A stretch of DNA of 64,000 nucleotides. It comes from Parietaria judaica. Lineage: Eukaryota > Streptophyta > Magnoliopsida > Rosales > Urticaceae. Location: the NCBI GenBank assembly GCA_954871525.1, contig OX940863.1, positions 37,186,501 through 37,250,500 on the forward strand. Reading direction: 5' to 3'. The notes beneath the pieces were generated by a model. It was not told the DNA's origin, ran no database searches, and saw only the letters and a list, made by a program, of their open reading frames with translations. Position numbers and translations under genes: made by a program. Positions 1-10,905 of this stretch are shown piece by piece (position 1 is the stretch's first letter; every line of letters starts with the position of its first letter).

Positions 1-79
1 AATGAATCAAGCTCCTAATTATTGGAGGATATAAGGGGCCTATATTCAATTAACAAATTATTTTGGGGGTCCCGATATT

Positions 80-270
80 AAAATATTTTGACCCCAGGGC
101 GTCGTGGCGCGCTCCACGCGCACTCATGTGCTTTTGAAGGCCTCACATGCGCGACGGACGCCCCCACGCGCGTAGGTGGTGGTGTCGTGGTGCCCCCACA
201 GACGCCCGCCATGATGCCCCCGAGCCCTTTTTAGGCCGCGGGACGCATCCCGAGACCCCTTTTTCGACCC
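80..270. other. GC-rich patch in AT-rich DNA
   Basis: A block of about 190 bases with many CGCG and CCCC runs stands out against strongly AT-rich flanks. A short frame crosses it (from 147), but the codons show no recognisable domain. It could be a fragment of an LTR leader or a gene remnant cut by the window edge; I cannot tell which. Confidence 0.3.
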
Positions 271-2245
271 CTGAGAGTGCCTTTACTTATTATAATATTT
301 TTCTGATGTTTTGGACTTCTTGTTTGATAAAAACAGGCTACCAAAGAGTGTTTCGGGTCAAAATAAATTTATACAATGAAAAATAATTAATTAAATAATT
401 TTTCTTTATTACATAATCTTTATACCATCGTTAAAAATTTCATGATAGATACTATTTTATATGTTGCCGATTTGGTAACTAACTGATAGCCAAAAATCTA
501 TAAAGAAAATTCTATCAAACTCATAAAAAAAAAAACCTACAAGTTCTTCCCTAAAAAAAATTAAAAAAAAAAAATTGTAGATGCGGCAAAAAACATACTC
601 ATCCTACTAGATTCTAAAATGAGCTAGACTAGAACCATTGCCAGCTATTCGATTTTTGTTTTTCGGACAAAATTTGTTGTTTAAGCTTTCAAAATATTTT
701 TATATATTTTCTTGGCAAGCTACCGACCCTAAAAATGGTATTTAATGTAATTATAAGTTTTCATGAAATAATGCAAATAAAATTAAGTTATAGAATATTA
801 TCCTTTTACATATTTTTATATTTATGAAATATTCATCAGTCCCCGATATACCAGTAAAATCTTATCAGTAAAAAATGACATAATTTACTCATAATACACG
901 TAAAACTGAATCATCAGTATTTATCGATAATGGAATTTTTAACTTTAACCAAAATCACACGGATATATTTTATAATAAAAAATGAAAAATAATAACAAAG
1001 ATATTATTTGTGGAAAAATAAAAGTCTCGCTGCCAAATCTTACATCATCAAATAAAAATCTCTCATGTTAACCGTTCTATATTAAATGAAAAAATATCAA
1101 AGCCACGCAGAAGTGTGTGGTTTTTTTTTTGAATGGAGTAACTATTAGTTAAAATTACGTGTACTCGTATTAAAAGATATAGTCGCATTGTTAGAGCATT
1201 CTAACATTATTGGACGTATGTACTATCGACCAAGATTATAAATATACGTAATTTTTCTGTCCCGTTAGGATTGAACTTGACCCAAGCACTCAGAAGTTGA
1301 ATTAACAGGCAATGTACAAATGTAATATGATTTTTCTTTCTACCGGAACTTGGATATATATATATTACTGTCCGCTTGGGTGTATACATTATGCAACTTT
1401 GCGTGTTCAATCGTAATTGAGAACGTTAAAAATAGTAACCTTCCTCTAGCATCAATTATTTCATATCAACATTCTCAAATTCTGACATGAAACATATAGT
1501 TTGTCCGTTCAAATCAAGATCGTATGATATACGTTAGTTCAACTAATGGATCTTTCAATCAAAGCACAAGAATACAAAAGACGAGGAAGGAGGCAGATAT
1601 GTAATTTAGAGAGAATACTATATGAATTGAAAAACGACGAAAGTTACAAAGTGGCGATTCCAACCTTCACAAAGAATTTATAGGACGATTTACGCTCAAC
1701 AAAGTAATCAATAAAATCTAAACATTGTAGAAAATGTATCTTTGCTATTTAATTATCTTGTAGAAACTGTATCTTTGCTATTTAATTATCTTAACATTGA
1801 ATATTTATTTATTTATTTTAAGTTTGAATCTAAGTTTTGTCTAATGATAATATATATATATAAGGGCAATAATTTCGGGAATCGTGTCGGGCAAAAACCA
1901 TCAAATTTTGCGTCATTCTTTTTTCTCCCCTTTTTGAATTATTTTTTATAAAAATAATAAAGCATCCTTTCGTACATGTTAATATTTTTTTTTTGAATTA
2001 TTTTTTAAAAACAAAACTAAAAGCTTATCTTCGTATATATTAATAATTTACAATTAAAAAAAATATATATTTCTAACCTGTAACTGTCAAATAGGAAAAA
2101 TTGTTTTTATTATATTTATATATAATTATATACATAACGTGTAAGTTAAACAATTTTCTTGAATGCTTTTAAAAATAATACCCCCAAAAACAGGAGGAAA
2201 ATAACTATCGAGAAAGACGAAGAAAAATTGTGTTTCTTTATATAT

Positions 2246-2249
<4 letters not shown>

Positions 2250-2281
<32 letters not shown>
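2250..2281. repeat. (TA)n microsatellite
   Basis: Uninterrupted alternating AT of about 32 bases. A second tract of the same kind lies at 2491-2525. Confidence 0.95.
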
Positions 2282-2283
<2 letters not shown>

Positions 2284-2486
2284 GTTCTACAATTACCATA
2301 TTTTTACACGTATACTATACAAATATTACTCTCTTTTTTTTCTTCTAAAATATTTGTACGTAAATAGATTTTTTTTTTAGCAACTGCTATATATATAAAA
2401 AAAATGAGACTTTAAAAAATACAATGCAATATCTATGAAGATATATAAAAATATTGAAAAAAGAGACAGTAACAGAACAACTAATT

Positions 2487-2490
<4 letters not shown>

Positions 2491-2525
<35 letters not shown>
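2491..2525. repeat. (TA)n microsatellite
   Basis: Uninterrupted alternating TA of about 35 bases in AT-rich intergenic DNA. Confidence 0.95.
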
Positions 2526-2529
<4 letters not shown>

Positions 2530-5349
2530 CGGTAAAATATTACGTGTAAGTGTAAGAACAAATAACAATTAATTTTTTAATAACTAAAAAAAATACAAAA
2601 ATACTATTTATATGATAAAAATAATATTTAAAATAATAATTATTGGAAACTCTTCACATTTTGAAAATAACGAGGAAATAGAAACAGTGCATTCATAAAA
2701 AACAGTTACAAATATGAAGCATTGCCATGATTCAATTCTTCTTAACCAACTCGCATGTCTCTTTTTAAAACAACAGTTCATCCCTGGTATTTATTTTCAA
2801 GTCAATTCTCTCTTTATCTCTTCCGTTAAACAAAATTACAATAATTTTTTATTTTTTTTATTTTTTTTATTTTTGTCATCTCTCTCCTTTGATTGTATTT
2901 TTTACGTTTTATCTCATTATGCAGAATGCTGGCTCGCCTCATTGACTACGACGGCAATCGTTCTTTCAATTTATCATCGAGATCGAAGGGAGAAAGCCCG
3001 GGGAACATGAATGTGACACAACTACGCTGATTATCGGATTCCAATACCAAATAAGTTGTTGTTATGCTACCGCCAACAAATCTCACTCTCAGACTTACAT
3101 TGTAGTCGCTTCACAACTCAAAGGTGTGTTTCGTTTACATATTATTTATGTATAATTATATATATATAACATGTGTTACATTTTTTTCCTCAAAAAAAAA
3201 AAAACATGTGTAACATTTTTTAATTTTATTTCTTGCCATAATTTTTTTAGGATCACTAACACAATTATATATGTTTGGTTTTTTAGAATCATAATTTTTT
3301 CTTTATGATAGATAAGTTTTGATAAAAAAAATAAAAATAAAAATAAAAAAACCACAATGATAAGAACTCCAAACACAAACGATGTCAAACAATGTAGGTA
3401 ATTTACTTTTATTTTATTTATTTCATTTTGAATGTAATTGTTGATATTTATATATATATATATATATTCCTTATAATTGTGTTTCAGCGTGGTTTAAATA
3501 TGAATTAGTTGATAATGGACCTCAAAAGTAGTTTAGAGATTAGTGGAGTTCTGGTATTTTGGCAGGAAGGTTTGTGCTGCCAAGCAAACCCGTCAACATC
3601 AGCTGCATTTATAACCGAAAGTAGGATTTAAACTTCGGGGTGGCTAGTTTAAATTTGTAGTGCAAATAAAAGAGGTTTATTTGTAAAAAATTTAAACATT
3701 AGTACTAAAAAAGATTAAAAAAAAAAAAACATTTGGGGGTGGCTATCGCCCCACTACCCTTGTGGGTAGTTCCGCTAGTGGCTGCATTAACTAGAAAACA
3801 ACGAATTCGCAAGATCGGGAATCAAATCTTTTAGTCATCATTTAAGGTAATCTTTTTATTATAGTAAGTTGAATTATTATTGTTTAAGGTATATATATCA
3901 TAAATTGTTTCAAAATTTTACTTGCCTATATATATAAATAACTTCTACATGGTCCTCCCTTTCTAAGCATGCACACGTTTTATTTTTGTTTACCTTTTTA
4001 TCCTTCTTTTTTACTCCTGAATTTAAATTCTTTATTAATTAAAATTCATTTAATTGATGGTTTCGTTACTTAATTTTATTTTATTTTTTTGTATTTTTTT
4101 AATATAAGCAAAATTTCAAGTATCATGCTAACAAGAAATTACACTGTTTCATCTTCTTTTAGACGGTATTGGTAAATGATAGTATAACGTTAATAAGAAG
4201 ACGGGTGGTAAGTTATAGGCTTGCAATTAGTTTTAAAAGGTACTTTTTCTTATAAAAGTCATTTTTTAAGCGTGACATTTTTTATTTTAATTGTCAAATT
4301 CAGCCCCTAATAAGTGTTTTGGTTCATGACATTTTATATGATATTTTATATTCTTAAGTGTTTTGATTCATTATCAAGTTTTATCAGATGCAGTAATTTA
4401 TATATCCTTTACATAGCTAGATACATAGTTTTTTATTCATATAATTATGCATAATTATATTAACAGGTTAAACTTTTGTTTCCAATGGCGTTACTCGGTG
4501 CCACCTAGCTATTTTTTGTCTAAGGAGTCTTTCTCAAAAGTATAATCAGCTTTAGACTTCTCATTTACCAAGGTATTATTTATATCACTTATAACACAGT
4601 GTTATAATAAGGAATGTATAACTTCACTACAATGTGTTATTTTGTATTTCGCATTCGATTTCATTTATTTGATAAGACAATATACTTAAAAGGTAGAATT
4701 CAATGAATATTAAGTGACATGTTACCTTTTACGATTACGATAATTTAGATAATTTCAAATGATATTGGTTTTAGATTATCAACGAGCTGGTGATTATATA
4801 GATGTTAAACGATATGGGTTTTGTCGTTTTTGTAGTTTAGAGAAAGAAAAAAAACGGAATTTTTATACGGAATTTTTTTCATTTTTTGTATTTTAATAAA
4901 TCTTCGTAGTAGCCATAAGGTTTGAGACTACTAATTACAATTGTTAGTAATATTTAGTTATTTATTTTAACTTTTTTCTTTGTTATTTGGGTTTTGGGTA
5001 GATGTCAACAGGCTCGATTTATTAAACTTATTCAACTGAAACCCGTCTGGTTGAGCGTGAATCCAATTTGAGTTTTCCATTGGAATTTTTTTTGTGCCTA
5101 AAAAAGTTTTCCTCATAAAAATCTCCGCAAGTCTACTTCATTTCTTACTATATTTGTTCTTCGATGAATCCTCTCCTAGAGACTCCTTAGACTAGAGTGC
5201 AACGTCGACTCCAACCAACCGAGATGAGGTATTTTCTTTCATATTTGGGTTTTTGTTTGTTAAATTTTAATAATCAAATCATATTTGTTATTTAGTTTGG
5301 ATATTTTATATTTATTCATTTCATGTCATATTTGACAAAATACTGTAGT

Positions 5350-5995
5350 TAGTGGACTTTTTCCAAAAGTACTATGGATTCAAAGTTGACATTCCAATTA
5401 TTCTCTATATACTAAGTTATGAAGAAGAAAATGTTAAAAAGCCCTTTGGAAACAATGTTTGTTTTTCTTATTTCTTGAGTTCTTTTCTTCATTGTTAAGT
5501 TATATAACAAATATTTTTTTATCTATAAAAATATAAGTCACGGATTCGACTTTGTGGTCCTTTCATTTTATTTTTTTCTAACTTCGTACCAAATGTATTA
5601 CGCCCTCAAATTGATGTCCAACTATTCTTGGTGTACAAAGTTATGAGGAAGATAATGCTAAGAAGCCCTTCGAAAACAAGGTTCGTTTTTCATATAGTTT
5701 GAGGTTTGTTCTTAATTGTTTAGTAATATAGAAAGTACTATTTATAAAAATAGAATTCAAGGATATTCATCGTTGTTGATTTTTTCAGTTTTCTTTTTCA
5801 CATTTTTTAAAATTTCTAAAGGTACTATCACTATGGATTAAAAATCGATGTTCCAACTGCCTATGTACAAAGTTGGAAGAAAAAGCTAAGAAGATCTCCA
5901 AAAATAAGGTTCGTTTATTTAAAATTTAATTATTTAAGTTCATTTCTTAATTATTTAGTTATATTACAATATTTTGCAGTGTACGAAAAAAATAC
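5350..5995 (+). repeat. three diverged tandem exon-like units
   Basis: Three related blocks (about 5355-5460, 5590-5690 and 5815-5912) lie 225-240 bases apart. Units 1 and 3 begin at a pyrimidine-rich tract followed by AG and 'tactat'. All three contain the related strings 'acaaagtt' or 'ctaagtta', 'gaagaaaa' and 'agaagccc' or 'aaaagccc', and stop just before a GTTTGT or GTTCGT that looks like a splice donor. Unit 1 and unit 3 each read open as about 29 codons starting YYGFK or YYHYGLK; unit 2 carries frame breaks. This looks like a tandemly duplicated small exon of a dead gene. I do not recognise the peptide. Confidence 0.5.
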
Positions 5996-7000
5996 ACTAA
6001 GTCTACCTCTATAACATTGCAGTGCGACTCTCGCCTTCAACTTCGGCATCCACGGACCTTTCTAAGTGTCAACTTAATTCCCGCCTCCCCAGTGTTTCTT
6101 AGGATTCATACTCTCGGGTTTTTTGTCTATCATACTTGGTAGTTCCATATATTTTAGATTAAGACTTTTATTTTAGCAAGGAATTATTTTTGTAATTTTT
6201 AACATTGTATTATAATAAGGAAAACAAGGAAATTGAGTACAGTTGGTTGGATTTCATATCTTAATTTAATTGAGAGGTTTGAATTTTATTGTATTTTACA
6301 TTATATTTGATTAACTTGTATATAGCTTTTGAAAAATAAATTTTGCCTTGATTTGTATTTTTTTCATTTGTATATGATTTTCGTTTTCAATTACAACGTT
6401 TTAAAGGTGTTTCTTAGTAGTTGATTTCCAAAGTAGACATGTACATATTGTTATAAAATGTCTCTTCTGAAGTGAATTTTAAAAATAATAATTAATTACT
6501 TAAAATGTGATTTGAAAATGTTTTTAAAAAATATACCTATAACGTGTTTACATTTTATACTGTTATTTTTAATAATAATAGTTTATAGTTGATCACTTTC
6601 ATTGTTTGAGTTTGTTAATTTCTAAATATTTTAACTATATAAATTAATTTGTGATTCTTAAATACAATATAAACACATTAATTTAGACTATAATAATTTT
6701 GTAATTGTCAATATAATTTCTTATTTATCATGAAAACAATATTAACGTCATTGTAATTTTTTATTATGAATCTATGTCTTATATGTTCAACATTTTTCTT
6801 TATCAAATTTAGACATAATATTTTATTCTATATAGACATTTGGAAACAACATTATGCTAGCCATTCATTTAGTGTAATCTCAAAAAAAATCTAATTATAT
6901 AAAAAAAATCGTAAATCATATTATACAATAATATTGTTTGATGTAAATGTATGTTTTTTTAATAACAATAGACAACAAAATTATTTAATTTGACATTGTT
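5996..7000. other. AT-rich intergenic region
   Basis: No coding frame or RNA gene seen. The sequence is dominated by A/T tracts up to the Helitron-like terminus near 7009. Confidence 0.6.
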
Positions 7001-7008
7001 TTCAACAT

Positions 7009-7039
7009 CACCACGCAAAGCGCAGTGCCGGTTCACTAC
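7009..7039 (+). mobile_element. decayed Helitron-like 3' terminus
   Basis: A hairpin (arms 7009-7016 and 7020-7027, loop AAA, two arm mismatches) is followed by CCGGTTCA and CTAC, then T. Helitron 3' ends carry a short GC-rich hairpin a few bases before CTRR, and the element inserts between A and T. The same hairpin and tail occur on the minus strand at 60634-60664 in a better preserved form (CTAG), and similarity between the two extends roughly 90 bases inward. The 5' (TC) end is not visible. Confidence 0.5.
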
Positions 7040-7306
7040 TTATACGTAGAGTATGAAAAAAAATTCAAAGTAGTCAATGTTGAAAATGTTGCAAAATTAT
7101 ATTTTCTTGAGAGAATTGTAAAGCCAATAATTGTCGACTAATACGACCAATATTTTTGGGGCACCGATAATATAAATAGCAAAATACTCAAGATGAATGA
7201 TAAGCATTAAGCACCAATAGTATGAATAGCAAGAAAGTCAAGATGAATTATATGTAAAATTAAATTACAGAAGAGATTGGGAGAAGAAAATGTAAGATGG
7301 TACGTA

Positions 7307-7309
7307 CGT
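7307..7309. repeat. CACTA target-site duplication (left), CGT
   Basis: CGT directly precedes the left terminus. The same CGT follows the right terminus at 24235-24237. A 3-bp duplication is the hallmark of CACTA insertion. Confidence 0.85.
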
Positions 7310-7322
7310 CAGTACTACAAAA
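7310..7322. repeat. CACTA left terminal inverted repeat
   Basis: CAGTACTACAAAA. It departs from the usual CACT start at the third base (G instead of C). It pairs with the right terminus over 11 of 13 bases. Confidence 0.85.
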
Positions 7323-7745
7323 GGTGGCTTACACGACATGGCTAAAACGACAAGCAAAATTGCATGTCGTGTAAACTAGGTTAAAACGACAGGCATAGCC
7401 TTGATGTCGTTTTAACATAGTTTAGACGACAGGCGAAAAATCGTTGTCGTTTAAAGTAATATACATGACAGGCAAATCATTGTCGTGATAAGTAGGCCAA
7501 AAAAAAATTTAATGCCGCGGCTACTGTTTTAAATGCCTTGGCTTTATTGGTTTCAGCGAATTACATTTTCTTTGCCGTAATAATGTTGCCGTTTTAAATG
7601 TAGTTAAACGACAGTCACTATACTATTGTCGCTTAAAATTATTTAAACGACAGGCAACTATGCTATCGGTTAGATGTTGCGGCTTGTGTTTTTGATGCCT
7701 GGGATTTAATTTAAAACGACACGAAATCGCAAGTCGCTTATTTCA
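7323..7745. repeat. CACTA left subterminal repeats
   Basis: Alternating direct and inverted copies of 'aaacgacaggc' and 'tgtcgttt' (for example near 7343, 7384, 7404, 7430, 7450, 7640), with 'gcctggctt'-like motifs between. In CACTA elements such arrays are bound by TNPA and are needed for end pairing. The same motifs recur at 18300-18744 and 24162-24221. Confidence 0.8.
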
Positions 7746-9318
7746 TGTCGAGTTTGTTAGGGTTTTTACTTCAATTTATTTACAGATATTGTTTTACGTT
7801 TAATCGATTGCTTTTTTACTTTCACCTCTCTCTCCCGCGCTCTCCCGACCTCGCCGTCGCATTCTCCCCCGCGTCTCCCTCCCTCGTCGTCGTCTCATTG
7901 CCTCCCTCCCTCTCAGTCGACCTTCATCTCTGTTGCCCTTCGTTTCTCTGCTCCTTTCCTCTCCGTTGTCTTCCGCTGTTGTCTCTTCTTCTTTGTGGCT
8001 CATCGCTATACTATCTGCAGGTTAGTGTTACAATTTGCATTCCCCTATTATCCTGTGTGTTAGTTCAATTGATTGTTGAACAAAGTGACGCAATTGATTG
8101 TCGCTCTATCCGGGTTTTTGATTTTAGGGTTCTGCTTTTTTGTTTTGTTTGAATTTTTTAGTTTTTGTTTAATTTACAGGGAATATAATTTGTTTGATTG
8201 TCCCCTATATTATCCTGCGTTTTATGTTTGAACAGGAAATATGTTAAGTATTTATTTTGGGTTGGAAAATATACTTGTGCAACCGAGAAAGAGATTTTCA
8301 AACCGAAAAACCGAGTCAGGAAAACTCGATTAGCTGAAATATTAAAAATTATATGCATTCGGTTTCTTCACTAAGATCAATTTTAGTTGTTGTTAAAAGA
8401 TGATATGTGTCGAAAAAGAAGCTTCGTGTATTTGCCTGGTCCTTATTTGGTACCAGATAATCAACTGTAGTGTCGGGATAGAATGCTGAGCTCGAGTCTG
8501 AAGCATTCCTTTTTCTTTTATAAGGTTCTAGTTTGGTGCTACGGGGGAATTGATTGTAATATCTTGATCTCTGTTATGTGGCGTGCACTGCCAGGCTTTG
8601 TTGCTTCTTGTTTCTTTTCCAATAGAAATCAAAGAAATATAAGGATGAAAGAAACTAATCGAATGAAGATGAGAGAAACAATACAATAATAATTTACAAA
8701 GTGGTTTTTCCGTACAAAGATTATCTTAAACTCATCGATGTCATGGATCGATTTAAGACTTTGATGCTAGAGCATTTTGTCATGCTAATTTTATTTCTGT
8801 AAAGATAATGCCCGTCCTATTCACATTAAAAACAAAGGTGTTTTTAAGTTCTAACAATATACCTTTTATTTATTTATTTTTACTAGGGTCTTGGAGTGGA
8901 TATGCTAGGTGTAAAGCCATGTGCAAATAGGACCATTTTAATTACATTTTTAACCACAGTTAATTATTAGTTAAAGTTGTTTTTATTACTCATGAAGTTT
9001 AAGTAGACCATTGCTTTCATTCTATTATTGCCTAGGATGAAGACAGCTTTGGACTACTTAAACACTAATTATGTTTCTTTAATTTCAATCACTTTTTTTT
9101 TATCAGAAGAAATGCACTGAGTGGAATGAGGTATATATTCAGCTGAATCATGATGGAAATGTTTGAAAAGTACAAAAAGTTAAATAAGTGTGAACGCTCC
9201 AATTTTTCTCAACTTTTCTTTTATTCGCGTATATACATTGATAGTGTTCGAAACTCTGAATTCTTCAGGATTTTGATCGGATATTTTGTGTTTTTGTTTG
9301 TTTTAAATTACAGATTCA
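7746..9318 (+). other. leader region of the first CACTA gene
   Basis: A C/T-rich tract (about 7815-7990) ends at CTGCAG followed by GTTAGT near 8022, a plausible splice donor. An acceptor-like AAATTACAG lies at 9305-9313, six bases before the ATG at 9319. This looks like a 5' UTR with one or more introns rather than coding DNA. The 135-codon frame at 7745 is low complexity and I do not regard it as a gene. Confidence 0.45.
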
Positions 9319-10654
9319 ATGGCGCCCAATAAGCGTAAAAGGGCAGAAGGATCATACGACAAGACAACTTTTTCTAGCCGCGAAGCTGAAATACGACACC
9401 AAAATCTTAGGACCCGACAAGTAATTCCAGAGCGTGGGTTCGATGTTGGAAGTAGCTTGAAACCCATTTGCATGGATATTTGTTCGCTGATTCGAAGACG
9501 AGATTGGGGGATATTTGCGCAACCGAGGCTAGAGAAGGATGGAAGAATGGGAGAAAAATACAAAATTAATCGAAATTGGGTACATGACTTCTATGCCAAT
9601 TTTTCGGATCGAACTGACGAAGGCTTAGTCTTCGTCTGGGGTAAAAAATTCAAAATTGATGCCGCGACCATCAACGAGGTATATAATCTTCCTAATATTC
9701 CAGAGGATCAAGATGAGTACCTCAATCTTATTAACGACGCCGACATAAATTATGAAGAAGTTGCTCAAGTGATTGCGATTCCGAGACTTCGAATTAGGTT
9801 GGATTCCGAGGGGTCATTTAAGATGAACAAGAATCAGCTGAAATGGTACTCCAAGGCATGGTTGTCCTTCATCTTTGCCAATCTCGAACCAAAATTTCAT
9901 TTCACAAACATCGATGGAAGGGTTATTATTTTCTTGTATGCCATCATTCAAGGTCTTCGATTCGATGTCGGTAGGCACATTATTAATCACATGTCTACAA
10001 TAAAGTGCGATGGCGGCCAGTACTTGCTTCCGTTTCCTGAGCTTATCAACTTTCTGTGCAAGCGTGCAAAAGTGGAAGAACGAGCTGGGGACACTTTCGG
10101 GAGCATGGATCAAAGTATAAAGAGACCTTGATCGATTCTTTGGCGAATGGGCCTAAAGGAGGAGACCTCAGCGACCCGACCTTATTGGAGGGACCTAGCA
10201 ACCAGTCCCGGTCCCGCCCACTCTCGGTCCCACCTTGGACTTTATTGCCCGTTCTTATCAGCATATGGTTGGCCAGAATGAGCACGCTCATCAGTACATG
10301 GCGTTGCTTAGCGAACACGGCAACCGTCAAGTTGACAAGCTGAACCAGCTTGTTAGTCGACTGGATAGGCATATGAACCACGGCAAGGAGCCTATAGTGT
10401 TCGAGCCCTATCCGTCCTTCGTAGCGTATCCACACGGTCCGCCTCAGTGGCATTCGGGGCAGCCACAACCCTATCCTCCGCCTCCGTCCGATAACGCAGC
10501 TCAACAACAGCCCGCCGACCATGCGCCTCAGCCGCCCGAAAGCGCTGCTCACCAGCAGCCTTCCGACCCTACACCGCAACCGCCCGAAAACGGTGCTCAA
10601 CCTTCCAACCCTACGCCACTGCCCGAAAACATAGATCACATCCTTGAGGAGTAG
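9319..10654 (+). pseudogene. plant transposon protein (PF20167-like), frameshifted
   Basis: The first frame, 9319-10131, gives 270 residues beginning MAPNKRKRAEGS. It contains the signature of the 'putative plant transposon protein' family that accompanies CACTA and other plant elements: the 'NWVHDFYANF' block near residue 90, a central 'NEVYNLPNIP' block, and 'KWLSF'-like and 'IIFLYAIIQG' segments. These proteins have no demonstrated enzymatic role. The frame breaks near 10090-10130 and resumes in others: 10056-10343, then 10235-10654, the last with a long Pro/Gln-rich tail (residues PQPYPPPP, QQQPADHAPQPP). A clean ATG follows an acceptor-like CAG at 9311-9313. I infer a once-single ORF of about 440 residues broken by at least two frameshifts. 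Confidence is good for the family and lower for the exact breaks. Confidence 0.7.
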
Positions 10655-10905
10655 ATTACTTAACTATTTATGTGATTGTTCGTATTATGAAACTTTATTT
10701 TGTGCAAGTTTTTGTTATACCGGTACTTATATAACCGTTAATGGGTTTCTTTTTTTTGTTTTTTATGTATTTTGGTTGTATAGCACGATTACGGGGACGC
10801 TTATTATGTGTTGTTACAACAATATATATATATATATATATATTATGTTTTTGTTAGATTATATATGATTTTTTATGATAGTGTATAATATATATTACAG
10901 GTATT
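10655..10905. other. spacer with (TA)n between CACTA genes
   Basis: AT-rich spacer including a (TA) tract at about 10821-10843. No gene seen. Confidence 0.6.

Larger units (their letters stand above)
390..5350. other. AT-rich intergenic region, no gene seen
   Basis: Long A/T homopolymers, TA repeats and stop codons in all frames. The short frames here (for example near 1207, 1742, 2714, 3176) are low-complexity K/N/F/L-rich translations with no domain. At 3636-3780 there are two G-rich 'ggggtggcta' motifs and a 'ttccgctagtggctgc' segment, which resemble degraded hAT-type termini, but no target duplication could be matched. Confidence 0.6.

Noticed and set aside
7745..8152. 135-codon open frame at the left of the CACTA element
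   Set aside because: It is a translation of a C/T-rich leader with no domain, and a splice donor-like site lies inside it.
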